Shown: positions 22,202 to 33,201 of the stretch, in pieces
How the letters are laid out: every line of letters starts with the position of its first letter
How positions within the stretch are numbered: the stretch's first letter is position 1
Origin: Limnanthes douglasii subsp. nivea
Lineage: Eukaryota > Streptophyta > Magnoliopsida > Brassicales > Limnanthaceae
Assembly (NCBI GenBank): GCA_036936605.1
Contig: JAUPFV010000001.1
Coordinates: 76,713,910-76,777,909 of the forward strand
Direction: 5' to 3'
DNA: 64,000 bases
The notes under the pieces: model-generated
What the model was told of the DNA's origin: nothing
What the model saw: the letters and a program-made list of their open reading frames with translations, nothing else
The model's database searches: none
Made by a program: the position numbers and the translations under genes

Positions 22202-22625
22202 CTAATCCTCACTGATCTGAACTGCCCCTAAAGTTCGAGGGGCCAGTGCTGTTGCATAACACTCCCTTGCTACCTTCTGACTGCTTCGGACAACTTCCAC
22301 TTGTCCTTGTACAACGTATTTTAAACATTGGTGGACTGTTGAAGCCACAACATGCATCCTGGAGAGCCAAGATCTCCCCAAAATGGCATTGTTACACGTG
22401 GGACAATCCACCACAATAAAAAGTATTCTGACCATCTTCTTAAAAGGGCCCTTGCCCAACAAAACCTCCTCTTTAAACTCCCCGATTACATCAGCTGAGC
22501 TTCCAGTGAAACCCACTATTGACCTGATCGAACGCTGAATCACTGCTGGATTCTTCATTTGTTTATAAGAAGTTAAAAATATGATATTGGCTTAACTGCC
22601 GGTGTCCACCAAAATTCGTCTAATG
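22202..22625 (-). pseudogene. Aspartic protease of element 2
   Basis: The - strand active site reads DTGS, then a stop (TCT/TCA to TAA), then ANIIFLTSYKQM. The rest is open at 22558-22202 with IVGFTGSSADVIGEF and AILGRSWLSRM. It ends in TAG at 22204-22202, the same codon position and same following sequence (CAATTTGAGG) as in element 1. RT continues in the same frame immediately afterwards. Confidence 0.85.
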
Positions 22626-24545
22626 TCATTGCCCCCAATGGATGCTCATATCACAACAACATCTTCATGGGGATCAGCTATGTCCCTCAAGTCATCCTCA
22701 TTGAAAACAATGAAGGGAAAAGGAACTTGCGATTAATAGGAAGTCATGCCTCCTTCTAGCTGGGTAGCTAAAGTATGAACATACCTTTTTCTCGAAGAAG
22801 TAGTTGGTGCAGTCATGGTGTCTACCCCAAATATGGTAAGTGACTAAAAAAGCTGATGAGTCCAGACACCGTCTTGTAGTGTTCTGTGATAACGCCCACC
22901 TTATTTTGGGTTGGATCAGGATCCAAATATTCTGACTCTATATCGAACCTTTCAATTATCACCATAGCCCCATCCGGAGCCGATGTCCCTGCATTGTTTG
23001 GGCCAGTCCGATAAGCATTATCAGACCTATTTCCACTTCTTCTTTTAACATAAGCTCCCAGTTTCCCTATTACAATCAAATTCTGCACATCTTGTTTCAA
23101 TGCGATGCAATCTTCAGTGTTATGGCCAGTATCATGATGATACTGACATAAACAATTATTACGACTTTCCCTGGGAGATTGTAATGCATCCGGCTTTCTG
23201 AAATGTACTTCGTCTTTTGTTTTGTCATAAATGGTGGCCATATTTTCTTTCAACTCAACAAACCACTCCGGTTGAACCCAAGGTCCTCGCTTATTTCTAT
23301 ATTGCTGGCTCTGAGCTGGTGCAGCTGGGTGGGATTGAGCCTTGGCCCTATTATGACCTTGTCCGCTTCCTTGGCCTTGTACCCTGACTGATTCTGGTTT
23401 TGATTTGGTGCAGCTGGGGCAGACCTCACTTGCCGGTGCACCCTGGTTTTCTTTGTTCCATCCCTATTAATCTGTTTGCCAATCTGATTCAGTAAACCAC
23501 CCCTAATCATGGCCTTTTTCCTGGTTACTGAATCAACTAAATTGCCAGGGTTTAAACCATGTCTCAGAGAAGCTATTGCTACTTGTTCAAAGCAATCAGC
23601 TAATCCATTTTTGGTGTTCACAAAGTGACTTATATATTCCTTCAAAGATTCATTTGGTTCTTGGGCACAATGGATAATAGTATCTCCATTGCCCTTCACT
23701 TCTTTACTTCCTACGAGCTACATCCGGAAGGCCACGCAAAAAGTATCAAAATTTCTGATGCAGCCCTGTGGCAGACTATTGTACCACTTCAGAGCACTCC
23801 CCGTAAAAGACTGGGAGAACGCTCGGCAAAGTAACTTATCATCATCGTCAAAATTCATCATAAATTTTTTGAATTGCTCCAGATGGTTATCTGGATCTTT
23901 ACTCCCATCATATTTTTCCATCTTTGTGTTGTCAAACCTCTTGGGAAGGTTTCCGGACAGTATCTTAGAGGACAATTGAGATTGTCTCCAATTCCGTCCA
24001 CGACTAAACACAGTATCTTCATTGGGAGTTGCAAAGATACTTGGTTCATCATGAAAGGCGAAAGGATCCATTAATAACCGTTCTGTGGCTATGAGACGAT
24101 CCTTTCCCCAGATGCCTCTTCAACCTTCCATGTCTATCCCTTTTCTTGAATATTGTTTGACCAACTTCTGTTTCTTCTTAGAACGGCCTTCATCACTGCT
24201 GGATGATAGGGATTCTTCAACTCCATCCTCATTCGAGGAGCTACTAGAAGATTATGAGTCTGAATATGAGCTCTCCACCGGCTTAGACCGGTGAGACTTC
24301 TTTGAGCTAGCATGAGTCTTTTTAGTGCTCACATGGGTCTTTGATGGCTCATGCTCTCTTGGATTGTCAGTGTGGTGAACTGCTGACACTTTTGACTTTT
24401 CTTTCAAGCCCATCTCCGCCCTTTTAGCAGCCCCCAAGGCTTCTATTTCAACTTTTAGTCTGTCTCGCTCCTCGATCATATATTCATCGTTTTCTCCCAC
24501 CACTTCTGCCAAATCCGGTGGCACTTCCTGCTCGTCCGGATTCAT
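22626..24545 (-). pseudogene. gag of element 2
   Basis: The reading frame is open from the primer binding site; the first ATG is at 24545 (MNPDEQEVPPDL). An N-terminal polar, Lys/Ser-rich region is followed by a stop at 24254. The gag core is at 24071-23250 (YDGSKDPDNHLEQFKKFM, FTGSALKWYNSLP, then NESLKEYISHFV). A zinc-knuckle-like motif CQYHHDTGHNTEDC is in another frame at about 23160. The linker to protease follows (VIIERFDIESEYLDPDP). At least two nonsense codons and two frame changes disable it. Gag would form the virus-like particle. Confidence 0.85.
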
Positions 24546-24560
24546 CCGAACTGGTTCTTC

Positions 24561-24577
24561 TCCCACTGTGGTCGCCA
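24561..24577 (-). promoter_or_regulatory. Primer binding site of element 2
   Basis: Three bases after the LTR end, the - strand reads TGGCGACCACAGTGGGA. It starts with the TGG expected from a tRNA CCA end. The TGGCGAC start resembles the tRNA-Arg-type sites known from Tat/Ogre elements; the tRNA assignment is inference. Confidence 0.7.
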
Positions 24578-24580
24578 ATT

Positions 24581-24956
24581 TGGTGTGGATTATTTTCGTC
24601 TGAATGTAATTTGGTTAGGTGTTTTGTGGTGTTTCAAAGGTATTTAATGTTTAAGTGGTTTGTAGTGAGAGATTTGAGCTGTCTGGTTGTATTAAATGTT
24701 CATTACCCTTATTAATAAAAGTGGTTGGGTATTTATACCCTTAATTATGGACCACATGGGCTTTCGGGTCAAACTTATGAAACCGGGTCGAGTTCAAAAA
24801 CTCGTTAGTTTATTAAGCAAATTAGCAATTAGCTTAGTAAGAAGGTGATTAGCTTTTAATACTTTTGTCCAATTCAGATGGTTGAGTGGATGGTTTTTGT
24901 CCGAATTACTCCTGTCCGATTTTCACAGTGAGTGGTGATAAAATCCGGACTCATCA
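24581..24956 (-). repeat. 5' LTR of element 2
   Basis: 376 bp, from TGGTGTGG to CTCATCA on the + strand, i.e. TGATGAG...CACACCA in element orientation. The TATA box (TATAAATA, - strand) is at 24737-24730. The primer binding site follows at the inner end. Confidence 0.93.
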
Positions 24957-27060
24957 ATTTTAATATATTATTTTTAGTTTTTTTTTAATTTTTTAGTGCA
25001 TATTTAATTAATAAAAAAAATTATTAAATAAATAAATGATAAATGAATATTTACGGATGGGTATCCAAATCCGATGGATTTGGACGTTGGAAACAAAATA
25101 TTATACCCGAACCGATATTTGAATACGACAGAATGGATAACTCATAATTATGACAACTTTGGTCGTGATGGTCTTGTCATAAATCAACGTCGTGTCCAAT
25201 TAATATGCCTATCGCGATTGCTCCGTGATCCCGTAATGACATATTTGCTATTTTTATCTGTCAGTAAACTTTCGTGTTTACAGATATAATATTTTTTATT
25301 AAAAGTTTAATAGAATAAAAAAGACTTAAAAAAATATTTTATTAATTTATGAAAAGTTAAAAATATACTCTCTCCGAAACTATATTTGAAAAGCGAATAA
25401 AATGTCGTTTTGCATGAATAAATAAAAATAAAAATGTGCCCGTTTGAGAGAGGGAGATACACCTCTTTTTGGATTTTGGATTCGGGAGACAAAGGGACAA
25501 GACACCTTCCTCACCTTTACTATTATTTTACGGTAACTTGTGTGTTTCAAGTGCCCGCCCCATACGAATGATATGAGGCATAAATGAATTGCGTGACTTT
25601 TTTTTCTCTTTAATTATCATTATGTTGGATTCGAATAACTTACCTTTTATAAATAAGTTATCAAAACAAAAGCCAAGTGTGCGACAAGAAAACGTGGATG
25701 TTCTATTATTATCCTTCACGATCATGCACTCAGTTTTCTTGAAGAATAATATTTTTAAGCGTGCGGTTCATTTGTTTTCTAGCGATCATAATTATACTAT
25801 TTTATAAAAATAAAATATATTATTTATACAAATGTTTTAGAAATCGATATTAAGTATCAAATAATTATACAAAATTTACTGGATCTATCCAATTTGGATA
25901 ATGATACATAAGATATAAACGATAATACAAATCTAATGATCGGATCTAAATAGGTTGGAAAAAAAATTAAACGGATAGTATATGTAATTATTGTAAAATG
26001 TTTGAATAATATGAGTCAAATCCATATTGATAGATAAGCAAAACAAATTATAACGGTATTCAATAAAAACGAGTAATCAGAACATGATATTACATGAGTT
26101 AAACAACTTTGGAATTAAAAAATTTTAACGGTAAGTAAGAAACCATATTATGAAAAACCGCAGAGACAAGAGTAGAAGGAAAAATAAATTCTTGAATTTG
26201 TTTCCAACGTCGTGGTATATTAGTGTTAGAACATGAACTCCACGATGAATATTAGAGATAGATCGATTTGAAACCACCCTGGTTCATGATGGTCAATCCT
26301 TGTTGTTAAAAATAATCCAAAACAGTGAGTTGTACTAATATATTTAATTAACTATAATCCTGTAAAACCAATAATAAATTATGTTAAACTGATTACATCG
26401 TAACTCATCAAAAAATTATTCGGTCGATAAGAGATTTGAAACATGTATAATAATAATAATTATCATTTAAATTTTTTGATATTTTTTCAAGTTATGATAA
26501 GTAAAAATTTACATATAAATGAAAACCAAAAGTTTGATCATAAAATAAAAAATAAAAAACAAATAAGTGCAAAAATTCAAGATAAATTAGTAGTTAATGT
26601 TATTTAATTAGATAATATATCGTCAGCAATTTCAACAACTTATCATTTGATTAAATAATTTATCATCAATGAGAAATTATTTCGCATATTAAAATATTTT
26701 ATATTTGATTTTTAGTTTAGTACAAAAATATTAAAGATTGGTAAAAAGAATCGATAATCTAATCTTGTGCTTATCTAGTTCAAAAAATTACTTATTCATT
26801 CTCTCATGAGAGCTGACATCACATCTACTTTTCATTGGTATATTTTATTTTCTATTTTTTGTTATTTTTAAAAACAATTATCACGCGTCGATAACATTGT
26901 ATTAAAACTTCTCAAACTTATCCATTCTAATACTGACCAACATATACTACTCATCACAACTCATATTTATTTTCTAAACATTTTGACCAGGACTTGTTGT
27001 AACTCATTGCATAGTATGATGTATATATGTTTACTATATTTGAATTTGTTTGCCATCGTT
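24957..27060. other. AT-rich intergenic DNA
   Basis: No credible gene was seen. At about 25047-25130 there is a run of GGATGGGTATCC and CCGATGGATTTGG with ACCCGAACC, the kind of degenerate GGGTA/TACCC sequence common near plant hAT ends. The rest is low-complexity AT-rich sequence. Confidence 0.5.
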
Positions 27061-28819
27061 TGAAAATTATCAATTTAAAAGTTTTAGCCTCTCTCTAGAT
27101 ATTGAGTTTACCAATTTTAGAGCCAATAAATTGGTAAATGGATCTGCTAGGTTCTCACTAAAACAAACGTACGAGACCAATATGATTGTATCTTGAATGA
27201 ATTGTCTAACGTACTCATGTCTCCTACTTATATTTAGAATTTTTATTATAGATGTCATTGTGGATTGTATTAAGTGTTGCTCCACTATCACAATGTATTT
27301 AGATTTACATCTTTTGTTTGAAGTGAATAATACTTTTAACAATACGTCTTTCAATCATTCAACGTTTTTATGTTGTAGCCAATACTATAGAGTCAGACTT
27401 CATAGTCGAATTAAATATACACCTATTGAACCCCAATATATTTTCCTACCATTAAAATCAACTATCCATCTCGTACATGTGTATCTTTCAAATACTCCCA
27501 GGAAAATTAGAATTATTTTTTTTTCACGTAACCAAGAACCTTTTATTATTATTTTAATGTTTCATACTTGGATTATTTGAAAATTTATTAATTAAGTTAA
27601 CGATAAAAACACATACACGAGACTTTCTATAACTAATACCGTATTTCAAATGAGCCACCAAACGTCTTACATTTTTAAGCTTTATACTATGATCGAATGA
27701 CGTATATTTGTTTTTAATTTTAAATATCTAAGTTTATCAAGAAAGTTTTTAAATAATGAGTTTAATTTTGGGCCCTTACTATTTTTTAAGATCATTATTT
27801 TGAAAATAGTATCTACATATTCGCGATCCTTCATCTTTTTTGTAGAAGATTTATCTCTTGTAACATTGCTCAATATGAGTAAAACATCTCTATATAGACG
27901 CATTATGACCACCATATCACGACAAATTATGGCATGATTAAACTTTTTCATGCTACTTCTTACGCTGTGTCTTTTAGACCATATAATGATTTCACAAGCC
28001 TATGTATCTTTAATTCATTTCCCAGCAGTATAAATCGCTCGTGTTATTCTATGTAGACCTCATTGTGAAGATTTCCATTTAGATATATTATCTAGAAATC
28101 AACTTGATGAATCTTAAGATTATATACATATAAAATTTCATAAAAGCACATTTATACTCGTAGTTCCCATAGTATGGACATATGTATTAAAATAGTGTAT
28201 TCGTTATTCGTGTCAAAAACTAATGACTACCAATCTTACATGTATGATTCATCCATGTGGTATGTTTTTTTTCTTCAAAATACTAATTTATAATCGATTC
28301 GTCTTGAAACTGAAGGCAAGTTGATTGATTCCTAAGTGTGGTTTGATATTATTAAATCCATTTAATTAGTAATGACAGTTTTCTAAATGTAGTCTTTCAA
28401 GAATATATTTTTATTTTGTAATATTTAGGGTCGTCTCCTAAAAAGCATCACCAAAATTTTATTAGTCATTTCTTTAGACATTTTTTCCATAAAGTAAAAA
28501 AATAAATCATTTCAAATCTGTCTCATCAGATCTTAAACCTTTGGTTCTTTTTTATTGACTTGTACGTGGCTCACAAGGTTTCTTTACAAGTCTTAGGTGA
28601 TTTTTACGAATTCTTTTCCTCGTTGTCCATGATTGAACAAATATTATTATCATCGAATAAATTGGACTAAAAAAACTTCATTTCTCCAGATTCAATCATA
28701 ATATTATTATCTACGTCTAACAACCTGTAAAATTTGTTATTCATTGCATAACCAATAAAAGCACATCCATATTAGTTTTCTTTTACATAACTCATATCGA
28801 AAGATTTCAGTTTTCTTAA

Positions 28820-28919
28820 AAGAAACGTGATTTATAATATAACATAACGTTAAAATGGCATCACTTTATAAGAAACATGATTTATAATATAACATAACGT
28901 TAAAATGGCATCACTTTAT
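28820..28919. repeat. 50 bp tandem duplication
   Basis: Two adjacent 50 bp copies (AAGAAACGTGATTTATAATA... at 28820 and 28870) differ at one base (ACGTGA/ACATGA). The near identity shows a recent duplication inside the old copia remnant. Confidence 0.9.
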
Positions 28920-30425
28920 AAATTAATATACAATCTAGAATTTACTAGTATAATATTGATTATCTTAATTAAATTTGTATTTTCATGATCAACCAACCCA
29001 TTTTATTGCAGTGTCTAAGATTCTTAACATTGAAAATTCACTTAAGATATATTCTCTTTATTTATCACTACGAACTATTTTTATATTTGCGTCTAATTTA
29101 TTTTCAACCTTGAATGTTAATATCTTAAATATGTTAAAGGTCTCATCACTATGTTTAAAGAAACAAAAATATGTATAATTAGGTTGTTCAAATTTTTAAA
29201 AAATATTATAGCCTCACACGTCAACATACATAAGTCACACATATCGATGTGTATAAATTCAAATATTTGTGTATATACTTTTATACTTTTATAAGGCTTC
29301 TTGACCATTTTTTTTTATTCAACACATAATTCATATTTTTTGTATGAACTATTACCACAACTTATATGTCAAGTTTTAACAATTCTTATAATAGTGTTAT
29401 CACCTATATGTGTAAATTTGCGGTGTCGTGATAAATAACTATTCTGCGAACAAGCGCAAGTAGAATATTTCATTTTATTAATATATGAATCAAAAGTATA
29501 TAATTTAATCATGTCATCACAATAATACCCTTTCAACAAAGGTACAACTCTTTAATATAAGCATGTTCAGGTTTATTACACCGAACGAATTTTAGTTTTT
29601 GCCAAAATATCACTAAAAATATATTATTATGCTTTTTAAACATATAACTTTGGGAAACGTTATATTGTTTACACTTGTGAACACAAATTTAACGTTTGCA
29701 TGTCGTTCTATGATGGACATGTTAATTTTGTATATTTACTTCTCTTTTGTACTCTTATTTTTTCCAATCGTCTTGAATAGAGTTTTATCCTAGGAAATAT
29801 GTACCAATGCAGAAGTATTTACCACTGCCATAAAGTTTTATCCTTTAGTGCAGTGATTTCAATCACCATATGAAAAATTTATTCCTACACAATGTTGATA
29901 TTTTCACTCTTCTTTTGAAGAAATCTCGCACAAAATGACATGCATTTCTATAAAAAGGTTCTTCATTTTCATTCTAAATAGTCTTGTTCTTTGAGTTAAG
30001 TTTTTTATGTAAAAACTTTTTATGTTATTCATTTTGGCTCCATTATCTTTAAATTCATTGAAATTATATCTTTGGACTTTTCTTACATAACTCTAATATG
30101 TAACTATTATTAAATCCTTAGATATTTTAAGTTTGTTCTACAATGTACTTGTTGGACTTATAAATGATCATATTCTAGTATTTCTCCCATAAAAGATGCA
30201 TTTTGATATTATTGATCTTATTCAAAAGATTTTTGAAAGTGTTATTTAAACATACACAATATTGTTATGATCATTTGTAATTCATGTATTTGGGGGAGAA
30301 ATAATTTTCCATTTAGAATTTCAAATCGGATGTATTGAGATACAAGAAATGTATTATCACCTTCCACTTTGGTTTGTATGTCTCTTAAAATACGTTTCAG
30401 ATTCTAAACATCAAAATCTTTCTTT

Positions 30426-30448
30426 TATATATATATATATATATATAT
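30426..30448. repeat. TA microsatellite
   Basis: Uninterrupted TA dinucleotide run directly downstream (+ strand) of the copia 1 remnant. Confidence 0.9.
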
Positions 30449-31756
30449 CAAATAATTGGTCTAACAAGGTATACAAAGTATGTCCACTACATTAAATATT
30501 GTTCTCTTCATGTTTGTGTCTTTCTCATTAACTTTTTGGTTGTCTATTTCAGTAGGTTTGTTATGTTTTACCAACTTCAAATCAATGATGGAGTATAATT
30601 TTAGGGATGTTAACAAAAATACCAACTTATTTTGCCATCTTTTGAAATTCATTATATCGAATCGATCGAGCAGAAACAAGTTTTGGTTTATAACTTTGAT
30701 GGTCTTATTATTGTCTTTGTAAATATTATAGTATTTAATTCTTTTAAAATATAAAAAAAATAAGAATGACATAAGCATAACTTACAAAAAAACATTCGTT
30801 AAAAATTGATTGGAATTTTTTTCGGGTAATATGAGATTTGAGATACATATAATGCAAAAATAATTTTTTTTGGTTTACCATTGCTTAAGACTTTGTGAAA
30901 AAGATTATTTGGATATAGATCTTTAAACTTCATATTCAAACAACTGGATTATCGATATACTATTTTGTACCGAATTAAAGATTTTAAATAAAGATAAAGT
31001 TTATGAGACATTAATAGTTGGTGTTGTTTGCTTTCTCGAATTATAGTATATTTAGAGGGTTATGCAAAAATTTATAAAATATTTTGATTTTGGCAAAAAA
31101 AATTAAATTTGAAAACCATATTCTTTTAAACTGATATTTGTCCATGCTTGCCATAATAAACAATACTATTTATCACGATGAGCAATGACTAGGTAGTCAT
31201 TGTTTTAACCATTACAACCTTTATCCCGACAACATGCCTCATTGCTACGACAAAATGCAATATCATCACGGTGACCAACTTTTTAGAAGATCGTCGCAAC
31301 GATAACCTAAAACTATTTTTTTTTAGTTTTGACTTAACAAGAGTCACAAAAAGCCTTGTTCGTTGTTGTAACGATAATTTAAAACTCGGGTTTATGGGGC
31401 TTAATTCAAGAAGTACCGTTATGAGTCATGCTCATTGCTGCGAAGACGTAGGTCATTCTTAGCCTCTTTTATCTTAAATTACAACTCTAATAGTCACCTA
31501 TATGTTTGTTTGGTCCTAAATTATTTTGACGATCTAAATTCGTCTCTAAATTGATTATTATCATCTTTTATATATATATATCACACTAATGATGTAATAT
31601 TAGTTGCTTAATTGAGATCCAATGATTTAAATTGTATTAGTCTCATAAAATGTAATATGAGTGATTGAATTAAAGTCCAACGATTTAAATAGATACAATA
31701 TAAATATAAATTTAATTGAATAAATTAAAACAGTTACATTGTATTTAAAAATTGAA

Positions 31757-31758
<2 letters not shown>

Positions 31759-31791
<33 letters not shown>
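31759..31791. repeat. TA microsatellite
   Basis: About 16 uninterrupted AT units. Confidence 0.92.
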
Positions 31792-31794
<3 letters not shown>

Positions 31795-32010
31795 TCGACG
31801 ATCTTCAATTACTGTTTATATATATATATTCGATAGTCCTTCAATTGTTTTTTTTGGAAAATATAGAAGGGGTAAATCATGATATATATAATTTATCCTA
31901 CTAAAATATTTCAAATGTCAATTGATGGTATCTTAAAAATTATTTCACATCCAAATAGATACTTTTAAACTATCACGAGTTCACGACCGCCATTAGAATT
32001 ATTTTCAAGC

Positions 32011-32012
<2 letters not shown>

Positions 32013-32052
<40 letters not shown>
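32013..32052. repeat. TA microsatellite
   Basis: About 20 TA units, the longest perfect run in the window. Confidence 0.92.
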
Positions 32053-32054
<2 letters not shown>

Positions 32055-32335
32055 GTTTTTTTATAAGTGTTTATGTTTGTGTTATAAATGTAACTTTTTA
32101 AAAAGTCCATAAGTTGTTAAAACACTATTAAGAAAGTATTAAATTATCTTCTAACATAAAAATTACCTAAACATATTTTTTGTTAATAAATTCACCATTT
32201 TTTTTACTTTTCTAGAAAACAAATCCCAAAACCTCTCAACATTCAAGAACAAATCTGAATCAAATTCCGATTTAAAGGTTTTTTCAAAATAAATGTATGA
32301 AATCGTTCATTAAATCAACATATAACTATGTAACT

Positions 32336-32346
32336 ATATATATATA

Positions 32347-32378
<32 letters not shown>

Positions 32379-32393
32379 ACTATATATATATAT
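32336..32393. repeat. Compound TA microsatellite
   Basis: TA runs broken three times by AACTA, giving a repeated TATATATAACTA pattern. It could form a hairpin. Confidence 0.9.
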
Positions 32394-33182
32394 TGAACTT
32401 TTTGTTTTTAGGGATTCAAATTTGACTTTGGAATTTATGTTCAAAATATTGAAAAAATCAATGTTTCTTAGTATGAATTATTTTTTAATTCAATTTAGAT
32501 TGTATTTAGTAATTAATTTAGCTATAATCAACCATTATATACTTCTAATTTGTAATTTATGATTCTAAGATGTATTTGGATAAGTTATGGGTTTAGTGTT
32601 TGTTGATTTATTTATGTTCTTGCACATTAGGATATCGACGCAATTGTAGTTGATTTCGATTATGTGGGTCGAAATTGTTTTAGGTGTAGAAGTAGCTAAA
32701 TTTTATCTAAAGTCTTTTTTTAAAAAATTACCCAGTTACTTAATTTTTTTCCTATATTTATCATAACAACATGCCATCGAAAAAGTTATTAAAAACATTT
32801 TTTTACAACATCATATCTGTGAATGCTTGATCTAGAAACATTCGAACGAATTGGACTGATGAACCTTCAGAGAGGTTGAAGAGAGTATACCAACGACAAC
32901 GAAAATGATGCGGTGGTATGAATTTTTCAGCATTTTACCCACCTTCAAAGCTAGTGGTTAGAGCCAATGTCAGAGTTAGTGTTATATACAATAATACAGC
33001 CAGTTTCAAACCCAATATCAGAGCTATATCCTTTAACGTTGGAGAATGAGTCATCGAAGGTTGAGGCTCCACTAAGCATAAACCAAACGCGAATAAGGTA
33101 GTTCATACTAAATTTATCTCATATTATGAGATAACATAAGGGATGTTTGACTCATACGATATACCATGTCTATCCCATGAGG

Positions 33183-33201
33183 ATATATATATATATATAT
33201 T
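33183..33201. repeat. TA microsatellite
   Basis: Nine to ten TA units. Confidence 0.85.

Larger units (their letters stand above)
15137..24956 (-). mobile_element. Tat-type Ty3/gypsy retrotransposon, nearly complete, inverted (element 2)
   Basis: Both LTRs, primer binding site, gag, protease, RT, RNase H, integrase (all - strand), the antisense gene (+ strand) and a polypurine tract are present in the same order as element 1. Length is about 9.8 kb. Comparing the two LTRs by eye gave roughly 26 mismatches in about 370 bp, near 93% identity, so it is not a recent insertion. pol carries several nonsense codons, a deletion of about 430 bp inside RT/RNase H and a changed integrase catalytic residue. 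No clear target duplication was found: ATTTT follows the right end and no match precedes the left end, whose exact boundary is blurred. Confidence 0.95.
27070..30778 (-). pseudogene. Ty1/copia gag-pol, decayed (copia 1)
   Basis: Pieces on the - strand follow copia order. Gag N-terminus at 30720-30461 (LLDRFDIMNFKRWQNKLVFL, LTSLKLYSI). Pre-integrase/integrase start at 29308-29117 (KKPYKSIKVYTQIFEFIHID, then MCDL). The RT palm end at about 27950-27680 resembles the LYVDDLL..GN region, much altered. The RNase H end is at 27354-27070 (ISRRHEYVRQFIQ, then ENLADPFTNLL). Numerous stops and frameshifts are present and no LTRs were recognised. This is an old, inactive insertion; assignment to copia rests on gag and RNase H, which are clear. 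Confidence 0.75.

Noticed and set aside
24957..24961. ATTTT as target duplication of element 2
   Set aside because: No ATTTT precedes the left LTR near 15132-15136; the left boundary is diverged, so the duplication cannot be claimed.
31759..32393. TA-rich runs as a replication origin or matrix attachment region
   Set aside because: TA microsatellites in AT-rich plant DNA are common; no additional motif supports a function.
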